From assembly GCA_017847725.1 (NCBI GenBank), contig JAGAXW010000010.1, positions 124,001 to 188,000 of the forward strand: a DNA stretch of 64,000 bases, given 5' to 3'. A program made the position numbers and the translations under genes. The notes below the pieces were generated by a model. The model saw only the letters and a list, made by a program, of their open reading frames with translations. It was not told where the DNA came from and ran no database searches. This stretch comes from Prevotella sp. GTDB taxonomy: Bacteria; Bacteroidota; Bacteroidia; Bacteroidales; Bacteroidaceae. Shown here in pieces: positions 8,074 to 17,402 of the stretch (position 1 is its first letter; every line of letters starts with the position of its first letter).

Positions 8074-9501
8074 CTATTTGATGTTGTCGACGAATCGGAA
8101 CAGCCGGTTCCAGCGGATGCCGGCAAAGCCGTGGCGGTCGGGGTCGGAGCTCCACCAGATGAAGATGGGCTTGCCCACGATATGGTCCTCGGGCACGAAG
8201 CCCCAATAGCGCGAGTCGAGCGAGTTGTGGCGGTTGTCGCCCTGCATCCAGTAGTAGTCCATCTTGAACGTATAGCTGGTCGACTCCTTGTCGTTGATGA
8301 ATATCTTGCCGTCTCTGACCTCCAGCTTGTTGCCTTCGTAGGTGCGGATGCAGCGCTCGTAGACGGGCAGGTTCTTCAGCGTCAGGTCGATGCTCTTGCC
8401 CTTGGCGGGAATCCATATTGGACCATAGTTGTCGCGCGTCCAGTGCAGGTTGCCGTTCAGCGGGTAGATATCCAGGTCGCTGCTTTCCGTGTTCAGCGTG
8501 ATGCTCTCGGCGAGGTCCAGCCTCTTCAGTTCGCTGACGGCATAGTTGGTCAGCGGCATATAGCCTTGTGTGTTGAGGCTCATCAGGTCTTCCATCGTGA
8601 TGCCCAGCTGCTTCATGGTTTCGTCGTCGAGGCGCTGCTTCAGTTTCACATGGTAGGTGTACTGCACGTTGTCAGGCTCCTTGTTGGCCTTTCCGTCCAG
8701 ATAGATGATGCGGTTCTTGATCTGCAGCGTCTGTCCGGGCAGTCCCACGCAGCGCTTCACGTAGTTCTCGCGGCGGTCGGTGGGGCGTGTGTCAATCAGT
8801 CCGTATTCTGTCGGATTCTGCTCGATAGCCTGTCGGCCTGCCTGGTAGATGGTCTGGAAGTAACGGGGCAGGTCGGTCTGCGACAGTGAGTCGGGGTTAG
8901 GCCGCTGCGGGTACAGCTGATAGCCGATGGAGTAGCACATCTGATAGAAGTCGTATGCCTGATAACGCGGGTCGGAGCAGATGGTGTCGCCGGCAGGGTA
9001 GTTGAACACCACGATGTCGTTGAGCTGTATCTTGCCAAGACCCTTGACGCGACGGTAGTCCCAGTGAGGCCACTCAATGTACGACTTGCACTGCACGAGG
9101 GGCAGCGTGTGCTGGGTGAGGGGCATTGTGAGCGGTGTCTCGGGAATGCGCGGTCCGTAGCTTACCTTCGATACGAAGAGGTAGTCGCCTGTGAGCAGTG
9201 ACTTCTCCAGCGAGCTGGAGGGGATGACGTAGTTCTGGAAGAAGAACAGGTTGATAAAGTAGACGGCCACCAGCGCAAATACCAATGCGTCGACCCACGA
9301 CATGACAAACTTGACAGGTCCCTCAGCCTCTTTCCACCACTGCCATCTGATTTTCTTGGTGATATATACGTCGTAGATGAACGGGATGACCAGCAGTCCC
9401 CACCACGATTTGACCCAATAGAGAAACAGCAGGTAGAGTATCAGTACGCAGACGAACTTGGCCCACTGCACCTTCATATTTCTTTTCTTCTTTTCTTTCA
9501 T
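8074..9501 (-). CDS. lepB: Signal peptidase I
   Basis: LepB cleaves signal peptides from exported proteins at the outer face of the inner membrane. The 475-residue protein has two N-terminal hydrophobic segments (about 13-45 and 70-90), the nucleophile motif VIPSSSLEKSLLTGDYLF, the Lys motif NYVKRCVGLPGQTLQI and the C-terminal GDNRHNSLDSRYWGFVPEDH. It is longer than E. coli LepB because of a large insert between the Ser and Lys boxes and another before the C-terminal box, as in Bacteroidales homologues. It lies 3 bp after dapB and 8 bp before a catalytically dead paralogue. Confidence 0.95.
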   Translation of the reverse strand: MKEKKKRNMKVQWAKFVCVLILYLLFLYWVKSWWGLLVIPFIYDVYITKKIRWQWWKEAEGPVKFVMSWVDALVFALVAVYFINLFFFQNYVIPSSSLEKSLLTGDYLFVSKVSYGPRIPETPLTMPLTQHTLPLVQCKSYIEWPHWDYRRVKGLGKIQLNDIVVFNYPAGDTICSDPRYQAYDFYQMCYSIGYQLYPQRPNPDSLSQTDLPRYFQTIYQAGRQAIEQNPTEYGLIDTRPTDRRENYVKRCVGLPGQTLQIKNRIIYLDGKANKEPDNVQYTYHVKLKQRLDDETMKQLGITMEDLMSLNTQGYMPLTNYAVSELKRLDLAESITLNTESSDLDIYPLNGNLHWTRDNYGPIWIPAKGKSIDLTLKNLPVYERCIRTYEGNKLEVRDGKIFINDKESTSYTFKMDYYWMQGDNRHNSLDSRYWGFVPEDHIVGKPIFIWWSSDPDRHGFAGIRWNRLFRFVDNIK

Positions 9502-9504
9502 CTC

Positions 9505-10221
9505 TTAGAATTTAAACATGTCGCTGATGGTCAGCAGTCCTTGATGTTCCTTGGTGTACTCGGCAGCGAGCACGGCACCCAAGGCAAAGCCCTGGCGCGA
9601 GTGGGCGTCGTGGGTGATGGTGATGATGTCGGCCTCCGAGTCGTAGCGCACGGTATGGATGCCGGCCACCTCGCCACGGCGGATGTGGTCGATGCGCAGC
9701 AGCTTGGGGTCGGTGGTGTCCTCGGCCCAAGCCTCTTTGCGGTCGAGATGCTCCAGAATGCCCTCAGCCAGTGTGATGGCCGTACCGCTGGGATGGTCGA
9801 GTTTGTGTACGTGGTGCGTCTCCTCCATCTCTACGTCATATTGTGGAAACTGGTTCATGATGTTGGCCAGATACTTGTTGACGGCCGAGAAGATGGCTAC
9901 ACCGATGGAGAAGTTGGAAGCCCAGAAGAGCGTCTGCCCCTCCTCGGTACACATACGGCGCACGTCGTCGCCATGCTCCTTCATCCAGCCAGTAGAGCCG
10001 CTGACCACCTTCACACCGTGCTTGAAAGCACGCAGATAGTTGCCATAGGCAGCTTGCGGAGCCGTAAACTCGATGGCCACGTCGGCAGACTTGAAGGCTT
10101 CTGAGTCGAAGTCTTCCTGATTGTTGATGTCGATAATACTCACAATCTCATGACCACGGCTGCGGGCTATCTGCTCTATCATCTTACCCATCTTGCCGTA
10201 GCCTATTAAAGCTATTTTCAT
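9505..10221 (-). CDS. dapB: 4-hydroxy-tetrahydrodipicolinate reductase
   Basis: DapB reduces HTPA with NAD(P)H in the diaminopimelate/lysine pathway. The 238-residue protein has MKIALIGYGKMGKMIEQIA (nucleotide-binding loop; the usual GxxGxMG is GYGKMG) and the active-site segment ETHHVHKLDHPSGTA. The shorter start (ATG 10219-10221) is used because it begins directly at the Rossmann strand and lies behind a -7 box (10247-10254). The longer alternative would add 23 residues overlapping the divergent gene's promoter. It is the first gene of a four-gene unit with lepB, its paralogue and WbqC. Confidence 0.93.
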   Translation of the reverse strand: MKIALIGYGKMGKMIEQIARSRGHEIVSIIDINNQEDFDSEAFKSADVAIEFTAPQAAYGNYLRAFKHGVKVVSGSTGWMKEHGDDVRRMCTEEGQTLFWASNFSIGVAIFSAVNKYLANIMNQFPQYDVEMEETHHVHKLDHPSGTAITLAEGILEHLDRKEAWAEDTTDPKLLRIDHIRRGEVAGIHTVRYDSEADIITITHDAHSRQGFALGAVLAAEYTKEHQGLLTISDMFKF

Positions 10222-10246
10222 AAATGTCTTGTATTTAAATACCTTG

Positions 10247-10254
10247 CAAAGGTA
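10247..10254 (-). promoter_or_regulatory. -7 box of the dapB operon promoter
   Basis: TACCTTTG on the minus strand, 25 bp before the dapB ATG. No TTTG is found at the expected -33 position, so only the -7 part is supported. Confidence 0.55.
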
Positions 10255-10307
10255 CGACAAAATATTGATATTCGCACATGGTGCGCGCATATTTTAATTT
10301 TATTTTG

Positions 10308-10315
10308 TATCTTTG
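10308..10315 (+). promoter_or_regulatory. -7 box of the methyltransferase-like gene
   Basis: TATCTTTG lies four bases before the ATG at 10320. The transcript would therefore be nearly leaderless or start at the downstream ATG 10326. No good -33 match. Confidence 0.5.
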
Positions 10316-10319
10316 CACC

Positions 10320-11483
10320 ATGTTGATGAACGAAGCCACCCTTGTTTTTATCCGCCGGCATGCCGACGGCGATGTGCGCCGGCTGGCTCTTCAGGGCGTC
10401 AAAGACCCTGACGTCGACCTGCCCATGGCACTCCAGCAGATAGCCGGTCGGCAGACGGCGCGCAGGAAGTTGCCTTCATGGGCGGCAGCAGAAGGCGTTG
10501 TGTATCCGCCCCACCTGAATATGGAGCAATGCTCGTCGGAGCAGACGGCTCGCTACAAGGCGGGAATCGTCGGACGGGGCAGCCGGTATGTCGACCTGAC
10601 GGGCGGCTTGGGCGTCGACTTTTTCTTTATGTCTCAGGCCTTCTCTGAGCGCATCTATGTGGAGCAGAATGCCGACCTCTGCGCCGTGGCTGAGCATAAC
10701 TTCCGCCTCTTGGGCCTAACGTGCTCCGTATGCTGCAGCGATGCCGTGGCCTTCCTGCAGCAGATGAGGGGTACGGCCGATGTTGTCTATCTCGACCCGG
10801 CCCGCCGCAACGAGCATGGCGGTCGCACGTATGGCATAGCCGACTGTACACCCAACGTGCTGGAACTGCTGCCCTTGTTGAGGCAGAAAGCCGCCACCGT
10901 CGTCCTCAAGCTGTCGCCCATGCTCGACTGGCGCAAGGCTGTGGACGACCTGGGAGGAGCCGACGAGGTTCATATTGTCAGCGTCGGCAACGAGTGTAAA
11001 GAGCTGGTGCTGGTGCTGGGCGATAGTCGGCTGCCGGTGCTCTATTGTGTCAACGACGGTCATGCTTGGCAGGTGCCTGTCCCTCGTCTCTCTGCCGTCA
11101 GTGAGCAGAAAGAAGAGGCTGCCGCCTTCCTCTACGAGCCCAACGCCTCCATCATGAAGGCCGGATGCTTCGAGGCCGTGGAGCAAACCTATCCCGTCCG
11201 ACAGCTGGCGGCCAATTCCCACCTGTTTGTCTCAGCCGTCCGAGTCGACGACTTCCCCGGTCGTGCCTTTTGCATTGAGTCTGTCGCCGCCCTGAACAAG
11301 CAGGAACTGCGTACAGCACTGGCCGCCATCGACCGCGCCAATATCACCGTCCGCAACTTCCCCATGACGGTCGAACAGCTGCGCAAGAAGCTCAAGTTGA
11401 AAGACGGCGGCACGGTCTATCTCTTCGCCACCACCCTGGCCGACGATAGTCATAAGCTGTTTATTTGCCGTAAAATAGGTTAA
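10320..11483 (+). CDS. SAM-dependent methyltransferase-like protein (THUMP-like)
   Basis: The 387-residue protein has a helical N-terminal domain, then a Rossmann methyltransferase core: YVDLTGGLGVDFFFMSQ (SAM loop, near residue 90), ERIYVEQNADLCAVAEHN, ADVVYLDPARR (acidic DPxR catalytic-like motif) and VLKLSPMLDW. The C-terminal part (FPMTVEQLRKKLKLKDGG) resembles the THUMP-like domain of Bacteroidota homologues. It probably methylates RNA, but the target is unknown. Two in-frame ATGs (10320 and 10326) are both close to the -7 box; I took the first. It is divergent from dapB. Confidence 0.75.
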   Translation: MLMNEATLVFIRRHADGDVRRLALQGVKDPDVDLPMALQQIAGRQTARRKLPSWAAAEGVVYPPHLNMEQCSSEQTARYKAGIVGRGSRYVDLTGGLGVDFFFMSQAFSERIYVEQNADLCAVAEHNFRLLGLTCSVCCSDAVAFLQQMRGTADVVYLDPARRNEHGGRTYGIADCTPNVLELLPLLRQKAATVVLKLSPMLDWRKAVDDLGGADEVHIVSVGNECKELVLVLGDSRLPVLYCVNDGHAWQVPVPRLSAVSEQKEEAAAFLYEPNASIMKAGCFEAVEQTYPVRQLAANSHLFVSAVRVDDFPGRAFCIESVAALNKQELRTALAAIDRANITVRNFPMTVEQLRKKLKLKDGGTVYLFATTLADDSHKLFICRKIG

Positions 11484-11487
11484 ATTT

Positions 11488-11519
11488 TTGTGTAATTCGT
11501 GCTTTTTCTTTACCTTTGC
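11488..11519 (+). promoter_or_regulatory. Promoter of the GNAT-parE-S41-yraN unit
   Basis: TTTG (11488-11491), a 20-bp spacer and TACCTTTG (11512-11519) form a full consensus, ending 19 bp before the chosen ATG at 11539. Confidence 0.8.
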
Positions 11520-11538
11520 ATGGACTTTTTTTCAACCC

Positions 11539-12693
11539 ATGTCAGCAATAGAGATTCGGAAGGTCACCAACAGAAAGGAACTGGATATGTTTATCCAGTT
11601 TCATTACGACTTGTATCGTGGCAATGCCTATGATGCCCCCAATTTGTATTCCGACGAACGCCACACGCTGAGCAAGGAGCGCAATGCCGCCTTCGAGTTT
11701 TGTGAAGCCGATTATTTCCTGGCGTGGCGCGACGGCAAAGTGGTAGGGCGTGTGGCTGCCATCCTCAACCACCGTGCCAATACGCAGTGGCAGCGCAAGA
11801 CAGTACGCTTCGGATGGCTTGACTTCATCGACGATATCGAGGTGAGCCGCGCCCTCTTCGAGGCTGTCAGACAGTGGGGACGCGAAAGGGGAATGACAGA
11901 AATGGCCGGTCCGCTGGGCTTTACGGACATGGATCCGGAGGGCATGCTCATTGAGGGTTTCGACCAGTTGGGCACGATGGCCACCATCTACAACTACGAC
12001 TACTATCCCCGCCACATGGAGCAACTGGGCGGCTGGGAGAAGGATAACGACTATGTGGAGTATAAGCTCATCGTACCCGAAGGCGACATGCCGGAGAAGT
12101 ACCAGAAGGTGGCCCAAATGGTGATGAAGCGCTACAACCTGCACCCCGTGCATCCCAAGCGCAGTCAGCTGTTGGGCAAGGAGCAGATAGGCCGCAAGGC
12201 GCTCGACGTGGTCAACAAGTCGTATGGCAACATCTATGGCTATTCGCAGATGACGGAGCGTCAGATAGACGAATACCTGAGGATGTACTTCCCCGTACTC
12301 GATATGGACATGCTCTGCCTGATAGAAGACTGGAACACCCCCGACCATAAAATCATCGGTGTGGGCCTTTCGATTACCAGCATGACGCGCGCGCTGCAGA
12401 AATGCCGCAACGGCCGGCTGTGGCCTTTCGGTTGGTGGCATTGTCTGAAGGCGCTCAAATTCCACAAGGCCGACTGCCTGGACCTGCTGCTCATCGGTGT
12501 GCTGCCTGAGTATCAGCAGAAAGGCGTCAACGCCCTGATGTTCTACGACCTCATTCCCCGCTACCAGAAGTTTGGCTTCAAGTGGGGCGAGACCAATGTC
12601 GAGATGGAGACCAACGAGAAGGTGCAGAGCCAATGGCAGTATCTGGAACACATACAACATAAGCGCCGTAGGTGCTACAAGAAGAATATATGA
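11539..12693 (+). CDS. GNAT-like N-acetyltransferase family protein, copy 1
   Basis: The 384-residue cytoplasmic protein has a GNAT-like pattern: [18 protein letters not shown] at the start, [18 protein letters not shown] (beta4-like), the [20 protein letters not shown] segment, and [21 protein letters not shown], which resembles the acetyl-CoA loop. Substrate unknown. A clear paralogue, with the same segments in the same order, lies on the other strand at 57171-58301. The start was moved to ATG 11539 because the promoter -7 box lies at 11512-11519, inside the longer reading. Its TGA overlaps the parE ATG (ATGA), so the two are translationally coupled. Confidence 0.75.
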   Translation: MSAIEIRKVTNRKELDMFIQFHYDLYRGNAYDAPNLYSDERHTLSKERNAAFEFCEADYFLAWRDGKVVGRVAAILNHRANTQWQRKTVRFGWLDFIDDIEVSRALFEAVRQWGRERGMTEMAGPLGFTDMDPEGMLIEGFDQLGTMATIYNYDYYPRHMEQLGGWEKDNDYVEYKLIVPEGDMPEKYQKVAQMVMKRYNLHPVHPKRSQLLGKEQIGRKALDVVNKSYGNIYGYSQMTERQIDEYLRMYFPVLDMDMLCLIEDWNTPDHKIIGVGLSITSMTRALQKCRNGRLWPFGWWHCLKALKFHKADCLDLLLIGVLPEYQQKGVNALMFYDLIPRYQKFGFKWGETNVEMETNEKVQSQWQYLEHIQHKRRRCYKKNI

Positions 12694-14621
12694 ACGAGAC
12701 CCCCAATACCATTACGCCACAACAGCAAGTACAATACGACGACACCAACATCCGCCACTTGTCGGATGTAGAGCATATCCGTACGCGTCCGGGCATGTAC
12801 ATCGGACGTCTGGACGATGGGTCGCATGCTGAAGACGGTATCTACGTGTTGCTCAAGGAGACCATCGACAACTCTATCGACGAGTTCAGGATGAATGCCG
12901 GCAAGCGCATCGAGATAGACATTGACGACCACCTGCGTGTCCGTGTGCGTGACTATGGGCGCGGCATTCCTCAAGGCAAACTCATCGAGGCCGTCAGCGT
13001 GCTCAATACGGGTGGAAAGTACGACTCCAAGGCTTTCAAGAAGTCGGTGGGCATGAACGGTGTGGGTATCAAGGCCGTCAACTTCCTCAGTTCGCACTTT
13101 GAGGTGCGTAGCTACCGCGACGGACAAGTGCGCCGCGTCATCTTTGAGCGTGGCATCCTGCAGAGTGACGTGACAGAGCCCACTGAGGACGAGACAGGCA
13201 CGTACATCTTCTTTGAGCCCGACGACACGCTGTTCAAGAAATACTCCTTCCACGACGATATCGTCGAGACCATGCTGCGCAACTATACCTACCTGAACTC
13301 CGGACTGGCCATCATGTACAACGGACGCCGCATCTATTCGCGCAACGGACTGGAAGACCTGCTGAAAGACCGGATGACCAACGACGCCCTGTACCCCATC
13401 ATCCACCTGCAGGGCGAGGACATCGAGATAGCCTTCACCCATGCCAACCAGTATGGTGAGGAATACTACTCTTTCGTCAACGGACAGCACACCATCCAGG
13501 GGGGTACTCACCAGAGTGCCTTCAAGGAGCACATCGCCCGCACCATCAAGGAATACTTCGGCAAGTTTGAGTATGGCGATATCCGCGCCGGCATCGTGGC
13601 GGCCATCGCCATCAATGTGGAGGAGCCTATCTTTGAGAGCCAGACCAAGATCAAGCTGGGGTCTACCCAGATGGCGCCTGACGGAGAGAGCATCAACAAG
13701 TATGTGGGCGACTTCGTCAAGCAGCAAGTGGACAACTACCTGCATATCCATCAGGACGTGGCGGAAGTCATCGAGAATAAAGTCAAGGAGACAGAGCGCG
13801 AGCGCAAGGCTATGGCCGGCGTCACCAAACTGGCGCGCGACCGTGCCAAGAAGGCCAATCTGCATAACCGCAAGCTGCGCGACTGCCGCATCCATTTCAG
13901 CGACGTCAAGAACGACCGCAAGGAGGAGTCGTGCATCTTCATCACTGAGGGCGACTCGGCCAGCGGCAGCATCACCAAGAGTCGCGACGTCAACACGCAG
14001 GCTGTATTCTCACTGCGTGGAAAGCCCCTCAACTCGTTCGGACTCACCAAGAAGGTGGTCTACGAGAACGAGGAGTTCAACCTGCTGCAGGCAGCGCTCG
14101 ACATCGAGGAGGGACTCGATACGCTACGTTATAATAAGGTTATCGTGGCCACCGATGCCGATGTCGACGGCATGCACATCCGGCTGCTCATCATCACTTT
14201 TTTCCTCCAGTTCTTCCCCGAGCTCATCAAGAAGGGTCATGTCTACGTGCTGCAGACACCCCTGTTTCGCGTGCGCAACCGTCGCACGAAAATCAAGAAG
14301 AAGGAGATGCGTGAGGACGGCAAGAAGGGCGACTTTGTGACGCGCTACTGCTATAGCGACGAGGAGCGCCTGCGAGCCATAGAGGACCTCGGCCCGGACC
14401 CCGAAATCACGCGCTTCAAGGGCCTTGGCGAGATATCACCCGAGGAGTTTGCCGGCTTCATCGGTCCCGACATCCGTCTGGAGCAGGTGACGCTGCACCG
14501 CGACGACCAGGTGCAGAAGCTTCTCGAATACTATATGGGTAAGAACACTATGGAGCGCCAGAACTTCATCATCGACAACCTTGTCATCGAGGAAGACCGG
14601 CCAGAAGAGGAGGAAGCCTGA
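12690..14621 (+). CDS. parE: DNA topoisomerase IV subunit B
   Basis: The 643-residue GHKL ATPase subunit of a type IIA topoisomerase decatenates and relaxes DNA with ParC. Motifs: [13 protein letters not shown] and [10 protein letters not shown] in the ATPase site, YGRGIPQG and [12 protein letters not shown] (ATP lid), then the toprim [26 protein letters not shown] and [13 protein letters not shown]. The length fits ParE better than GyrB, which usually has a longer C-terminal region. No parC is adjacent. It starts at ATG 12690 inside the stop of the preceding gene and ends at TGATG shared with the S41 protease. Confidence 0.9.
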   Translation: MNETPNTITPQQQVQYDDTNIRHLSDVEHIRTRPGMYIGRLDDGSHAEDGIYVLLKETIDNSIDEFRMNAGKRIEIDIDDHLRVRVRDYGRGIPQGKLIEAVSVLNTGGKYDSKAFKKSVGMNGVGIKAVNFLSSHFEVRSYRDGQVRRVIFERGILQSDVTEPTEDETGTYIFFEPDDTLFKKYSFHDDIVETMLRNYTYLNSGLAIMYNGRRIYSRNGLEDLLKDRMTNDALYPIIHLQGEDIEIAFTHANQYGEEYYSFVNGQHTIQGGTHQSAFKEHIARTIKEYFGKFEYGDIRAGIVAAIAINVEEPIFESQTKIKLGSTQMAPDGESINKYVGDFVKQQVDNYLHIHQDVAEVIENKVKETERERKAMAGVTKLARDRAKKANLHNRKLRDCRIHFSDVKNDRKEESCIFITEGDSASGSITKSRDVNTQAVFSLRGKPLNSFGLTKKVVYENEEFNLLQAALDIEEGLDTLRYNKVIVATDADVDGMHIRLLIITFFLQFFPELIKKGHVYVLQTPLFRVRNRRTKIKKKEMREDGKKGDFVTRYCYSDEERLRAIEDLGPDPEITRFKGLGEISPEEFAGFIGPDIRLEQVTLHRDDQVQKLLEYYMGKNTMERQNFIIDNLVIEEDRPEEEEA

Positions 14622-16207
14622 TGCACCAACTGACAATGCTGACCCGGAAAAGCCTTTTCATAGCAGTGCTCTCGCTGCTGCCCCTTGTGACGTATGCCCA
14701 GCGGACGGTACGGCTGGGGCCCGATGCCCCGCTCCGTAAGCTGCAGATAGCCGAGATGGCCATTTCGAATCTCTATGTCGACAGTGTCGACGAGGAGCGC
14801 CTGGTGGAGGACGGCATCCGGGGCATGCTGGAGAAGCTCGACCCACATTCCTCCTATTCTACGCCCAAGGAGGTAAAGGCCATGAACGAGCCCCTGCAGG
14901 GCAACTTTGAAGGCATTGGTGTCCAGTTTAATATCGTCGAGGACACGCTGCTCGTCATCCAGACCGTCAGTGGCGGACCGTCGGAGAAGCGGGGCATCCT
15001 GGCGGGCGACCGCATCGTGAGCGTCAACGACACGGCCATAGCAGGCGTGAAGATGTCGCGCGAAGAGACGGTGCGCCGGCTGCGTGGTCCCAAAGGCACC
15101 AAGGTGCGGCTGGGCGTCGTGCGCCGTGGCATCCGCGACACCCTGAGCTTTGAGGTTACGCGCGACAAGATACCCGTACACTCCATCGACGCCACCTATA
15201 TGCTCCGCCCCGGGGTGGGGTATATCCGTATCGGCAACTTCAGCGCCACGACGCACGACGAGTTCTGCCAGAGCCTTACTACGCTGCGCGACCAGGGCAT
15301 GCAGACGCTGGTGCTCGACCTGCAGGAGAATGGGGGCGGCTACCTGCATGCTGCTGTGCAGATAGCCGACGAGTTGCTGCATGCCGGCGACCTCATCGTC
15401 TATACCGAGGGGCGTAGCACCCGACGGGTGGACTACCACGCCCAGGGCGGTGGCTTGTTTGCCGACGGACGCATCATCGTGCTGGTCGACAGCTATACGG
15501 CATCGGCTGCAGAGATAGTATCGGGGGCCATACAAGACCACGACCGCGGCACCATCGTGGGACGGCGCACCTTCGGCAAGGGACTGGTGCAGCGCCCTGT
15601 CGACCTGCCCGACGGTTCGATGATACGCCTTACGATAGCCCACTATTATACGCCCGCAGGCCGCTGCATCCAGAAACCCTATAAGAAGGGCCACAAACAA
15701 GACTATGCCATGGATGTGGTCAACAGGCTGAAGAGCGGCGAACTGACGAGTGCCGACAGTGTCCATTTTGCTGACTCGCTACGCTACCACACGCTGCGCC
15801 AGCATCGGGTGGTGTATGGCGGAGGCGGCATTATGCCCGACGTCTTCGTCCCGCTCGATACCGCCAAGTACACGCGTTTCCATCGGGAGATGTCTGCCAA
15901 GGGCATCATCATCAACGCCCAGCTGCACTACATCGACATCCAGCGCCGGCAGCTGCAGCGCCGCTACCGCACGTTCGACGACTTCCGTCAGCATTTCGAG
16001 GTGCCTCGGCAGTTGCTTGACGACATCCTGGCTGAGGCCGACAAGCAGCACATCAAACCGCGCGACGGCGAGTGGAACCAGACCCTCCCATACCTCCGGC
16101 TGCAGCTCAAGGCCCTGATAGCGCGCGATTTGTGGAGCGTCAACGAATATTTCATCATCATCAACGAGCAGAACGACATTCTGCAGCGTGCCCTCCAATT
16201 GTTGTAA
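14621..16207 (+). CDS. C-terminal processing peptidase, S41 family
   Basis: The 528-residue exported serine protease has an N-terminal signal peptide (SLFIAVLSLLPLVTYAQ). A PDZ domain sits about residues 85-165 (EGIGVQFNIVEDTLLVIQTV; GILAGDRIVSVND). The tail-specific protease core carries the catalytic Ser in VDSYTASAAEIVSGAIQD and the Lys in RRTFGKGLVQ. Ctp/Prc proteases trim or degrade periplasmic proteins from their C-termini. The start shares bases with the parE stop (TGATG); a second ATG five codons later is equally possible. The C-terminal 170 residues are helical and typical of the Bacteroidota form. Confidence 0.9.
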   Translation: MHQLTMLTRKSLFIAVLSLLPLVTYAQRTVRLGPDAPLRKLQIAEMAISNLYVDSVDEERLVEDGIRGMLEKLDPHSSYSTPKEVKAMNEPLQGNFEGIGVQFNIVEDTLLVIQTVSGGPSEKRGILAGDRIVSVNDTAIAGVKMSREETVRRLRGPKGTKVRLGVVRRGIRDTLSFEVTRDKIPVHSIDATYMLRPGVGYIRIGNFSATTHDEFCQSLTTLRDQGMQTLVLDLQENGGGYLHAAVQIADELLHAGDLIVYTEGRSTRRVDYHAQGGGLFADGRIIVLVDSYTASAAEIVSGAIQDHDRGTIVGRRTFGKGLVQRPVDLPDGSMIRLTIAHYYTPAGRCIQKPYKKGHKQDYAMDVVNRLKSGELTSADSVHFADSLRYHTLRQHRVVYGGGGIMPDVFVPLDTAKYTRFHREMSAKGIIINAQLHYIDIQRRQLQRRYRTFDDFRQHFEVPRQLLDDILAEADKQHIKPRDGEWNQTLPYLRLQLKALIARDLWSVNEYFIIINEQNDILQRALQLL

Positions 16208-16210
16208 GTC

Positions 16211-16564
16211 ATGGCAGCACACAACGAGTTGGGACAGTGGGGCGAACAGGTGGCGGCAGACTATCTGCAGGCCAAGGGCTACACCGTCGTGGTGCGCAAC
16301 TGGAAGTCGGGCCACCGCGATATCGACATCGTGGCACTCGACGGCGAAACCCTCGTCATCGTCGAGGTGAAGACGCGGCGCAACCGCCTCTTCGCCGACC
16401 CCGAGAGTGCCGTCGACAGCAGGAAGATAAGTTCGCTCCGACAGGCCGCCAACCACTATGTCAAGTTATACCACGCCGACCAGCCCGTCCGTTTCGACAT
16501 TGTCACCGTTACGGGCGTCGTCGGCAGCATGCCGCAGATAGAGCATATCGAGGACGCCTTTTGA
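16211..16564 (+). CDS. YraN (UPF0102) family nuclease-like protein
   Basis: The 117-residue protein carries the family pattern NELGQWGEQVAADYLQAKGY, GHRDIDIVALDGETLVIVEVK and DSRKISSLRQAA. It has the layout of a small PD-(D/E)xK nuclease: Glu in the first helix, Asp in DIDIVA, and ExK in VEVKTRR. The biological role is unsettled; links to DNA repair or recombination have been suggested for the family. It follows the S41 gene by 3 bp and ends the GNAT-parE-S41 unit. Confidence 0.9.
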   Translation: MAAHNELGQWGEQVAADYLQAKGYTVVVRNWKSGHRDIDIVALDGETLVIVEVKTRRNRLFADPESAVDSRKISSLRQAANHYVKLYHADQPVRFDIVTVTGVVGSMPQIEHIEDAF

Positions 16565-16589
16565 GCAAAACAAATCCTTTGCATAAAAA

Positions 16590-16621
16590 TTTGGTGTTTT
16601 ATCTGATTTGCACTACCTTTG
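16590..16621 (+). promoter_or_regulatory. Promoter of sufC-sufD
   Basis: TTTG (16590-16593), 20-bp spacer, TACCTTTG (16614-16621), ending 25 bp before the sufC ATG. Confidence 0.8.
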
Positions 16622-16646
16622 CATGCGAAAAAATAAAGACGCTATT

Positions 16647-17402
16647 ATGTTAGAAGTTCGAAATCTGCACGCCAAGATAGGCGACAAGGAAATACTACGC
16701 GGTATCAACCTCACCATTCGCGACGGAGAGACCCACGCCATCATGGGACCCAACGGCTCCGGCAAGTCGACACTCAGCGCCGTGCTTGTGGGCAATCCGC
16801 TCTATGAGGTCACCGAGGGCGAGGCCTACTTCAACGGCAAGGACCTGCTGGCCATGAAGCCCGAAGACCGCTCGCACGAGGGACTGTTCCTCTCATTCCA
16901 GTATCCCGTAGAGATACCCGGAGTCTCCATGACCAACTTCATGAAGGCTGCCATCAACGAGAAGCGCAAGTACCAGGGACTGCCCGAGCTCAAGGCCGGC
17001 GACTTCATCAAGCTGATGCGCGAGAAGCAGAAGATTGTCGAGCTTGACAACAAACTGGCCGGACGCTCCGTCAACGAGGGTTTCAGCGGTGGTGAGAAGA
17101 AGCGCAACGAGATATTCCAGATGGCCATGCTTGAGCCCCGGCTCAGCATTCTCGACGAGACCGACTCCGGCCTCGACGTCGACGCCATGCGCATCGTGGC
17201 CGAGGGCGTCAACAAACTCAAGACGCCCGAGACGTCGTGTATCGTCATCACTCACTACGACCGTCTGCTTGAGATGATACGCCCCGACGTCGTCCATGTG
17301 CTCTACCAGGGCCGCATCGTCAAGACCGCCGGACCCCAGCTGGCCAAGGACATACAGGAGCGCGGATACGACTGGATAAAGGAAGAGGTGGCCCATGAGT
17401 AG
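16647..17402 (+). CDS. sufC: Fe-S cluster assembly ATPase SufC
   Basis: The 251-residue ABC-type ATPase of the SUF iron-sulfur scaffold shows Walker A GPNGSGKST, the SufC-type Q-loop LSFQYPVEIPGVSM, signature FSGGEKKRNEIFQM, Walker B LSILDETDSGLDVDA and switch His in VITHYDR. The start ATG 16647 gives the canonical MLEVRNLHAKI; the longer reading runs back into the promoter. sufB, which normally precedes sufC, is not next to it: a promoter and yraN are upstream instead. It overlaps sufD by 8 bp. Confidence 0.95.
   Translation: MLEVRNLHAKIGDKEILRGINLTIRDGETHAIMGPNGSGKSTLSAVLVGNPLYEVTEGEAYFNGKDLLAMKPEDRSHEGLFLSFQYPVEIPGVSMTNFMKAAINEKRKYQGLPELKAGDFIKLMREKQKIVELDNKLAGRSVNEGFSGGEKKRNEIFQMAMLEPRLSILDETDSGLDVDAMRIVAEGVNKLKTPETSCIVITHYDRLLEMIRPDVVHVLYQGRIVKTAGPQLAKDIQERGYDWIKEEVAHE

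Noticed and set aside
6951..8126. Reading the WbqC gene from far upstream (391 codons)
   Set aside because: The extra 186 residues are an out-of-frame reading of the signal peptidase paralogue (Arg/His/Thr-rich), and the ATG at 7568 gives the family N-terminus.
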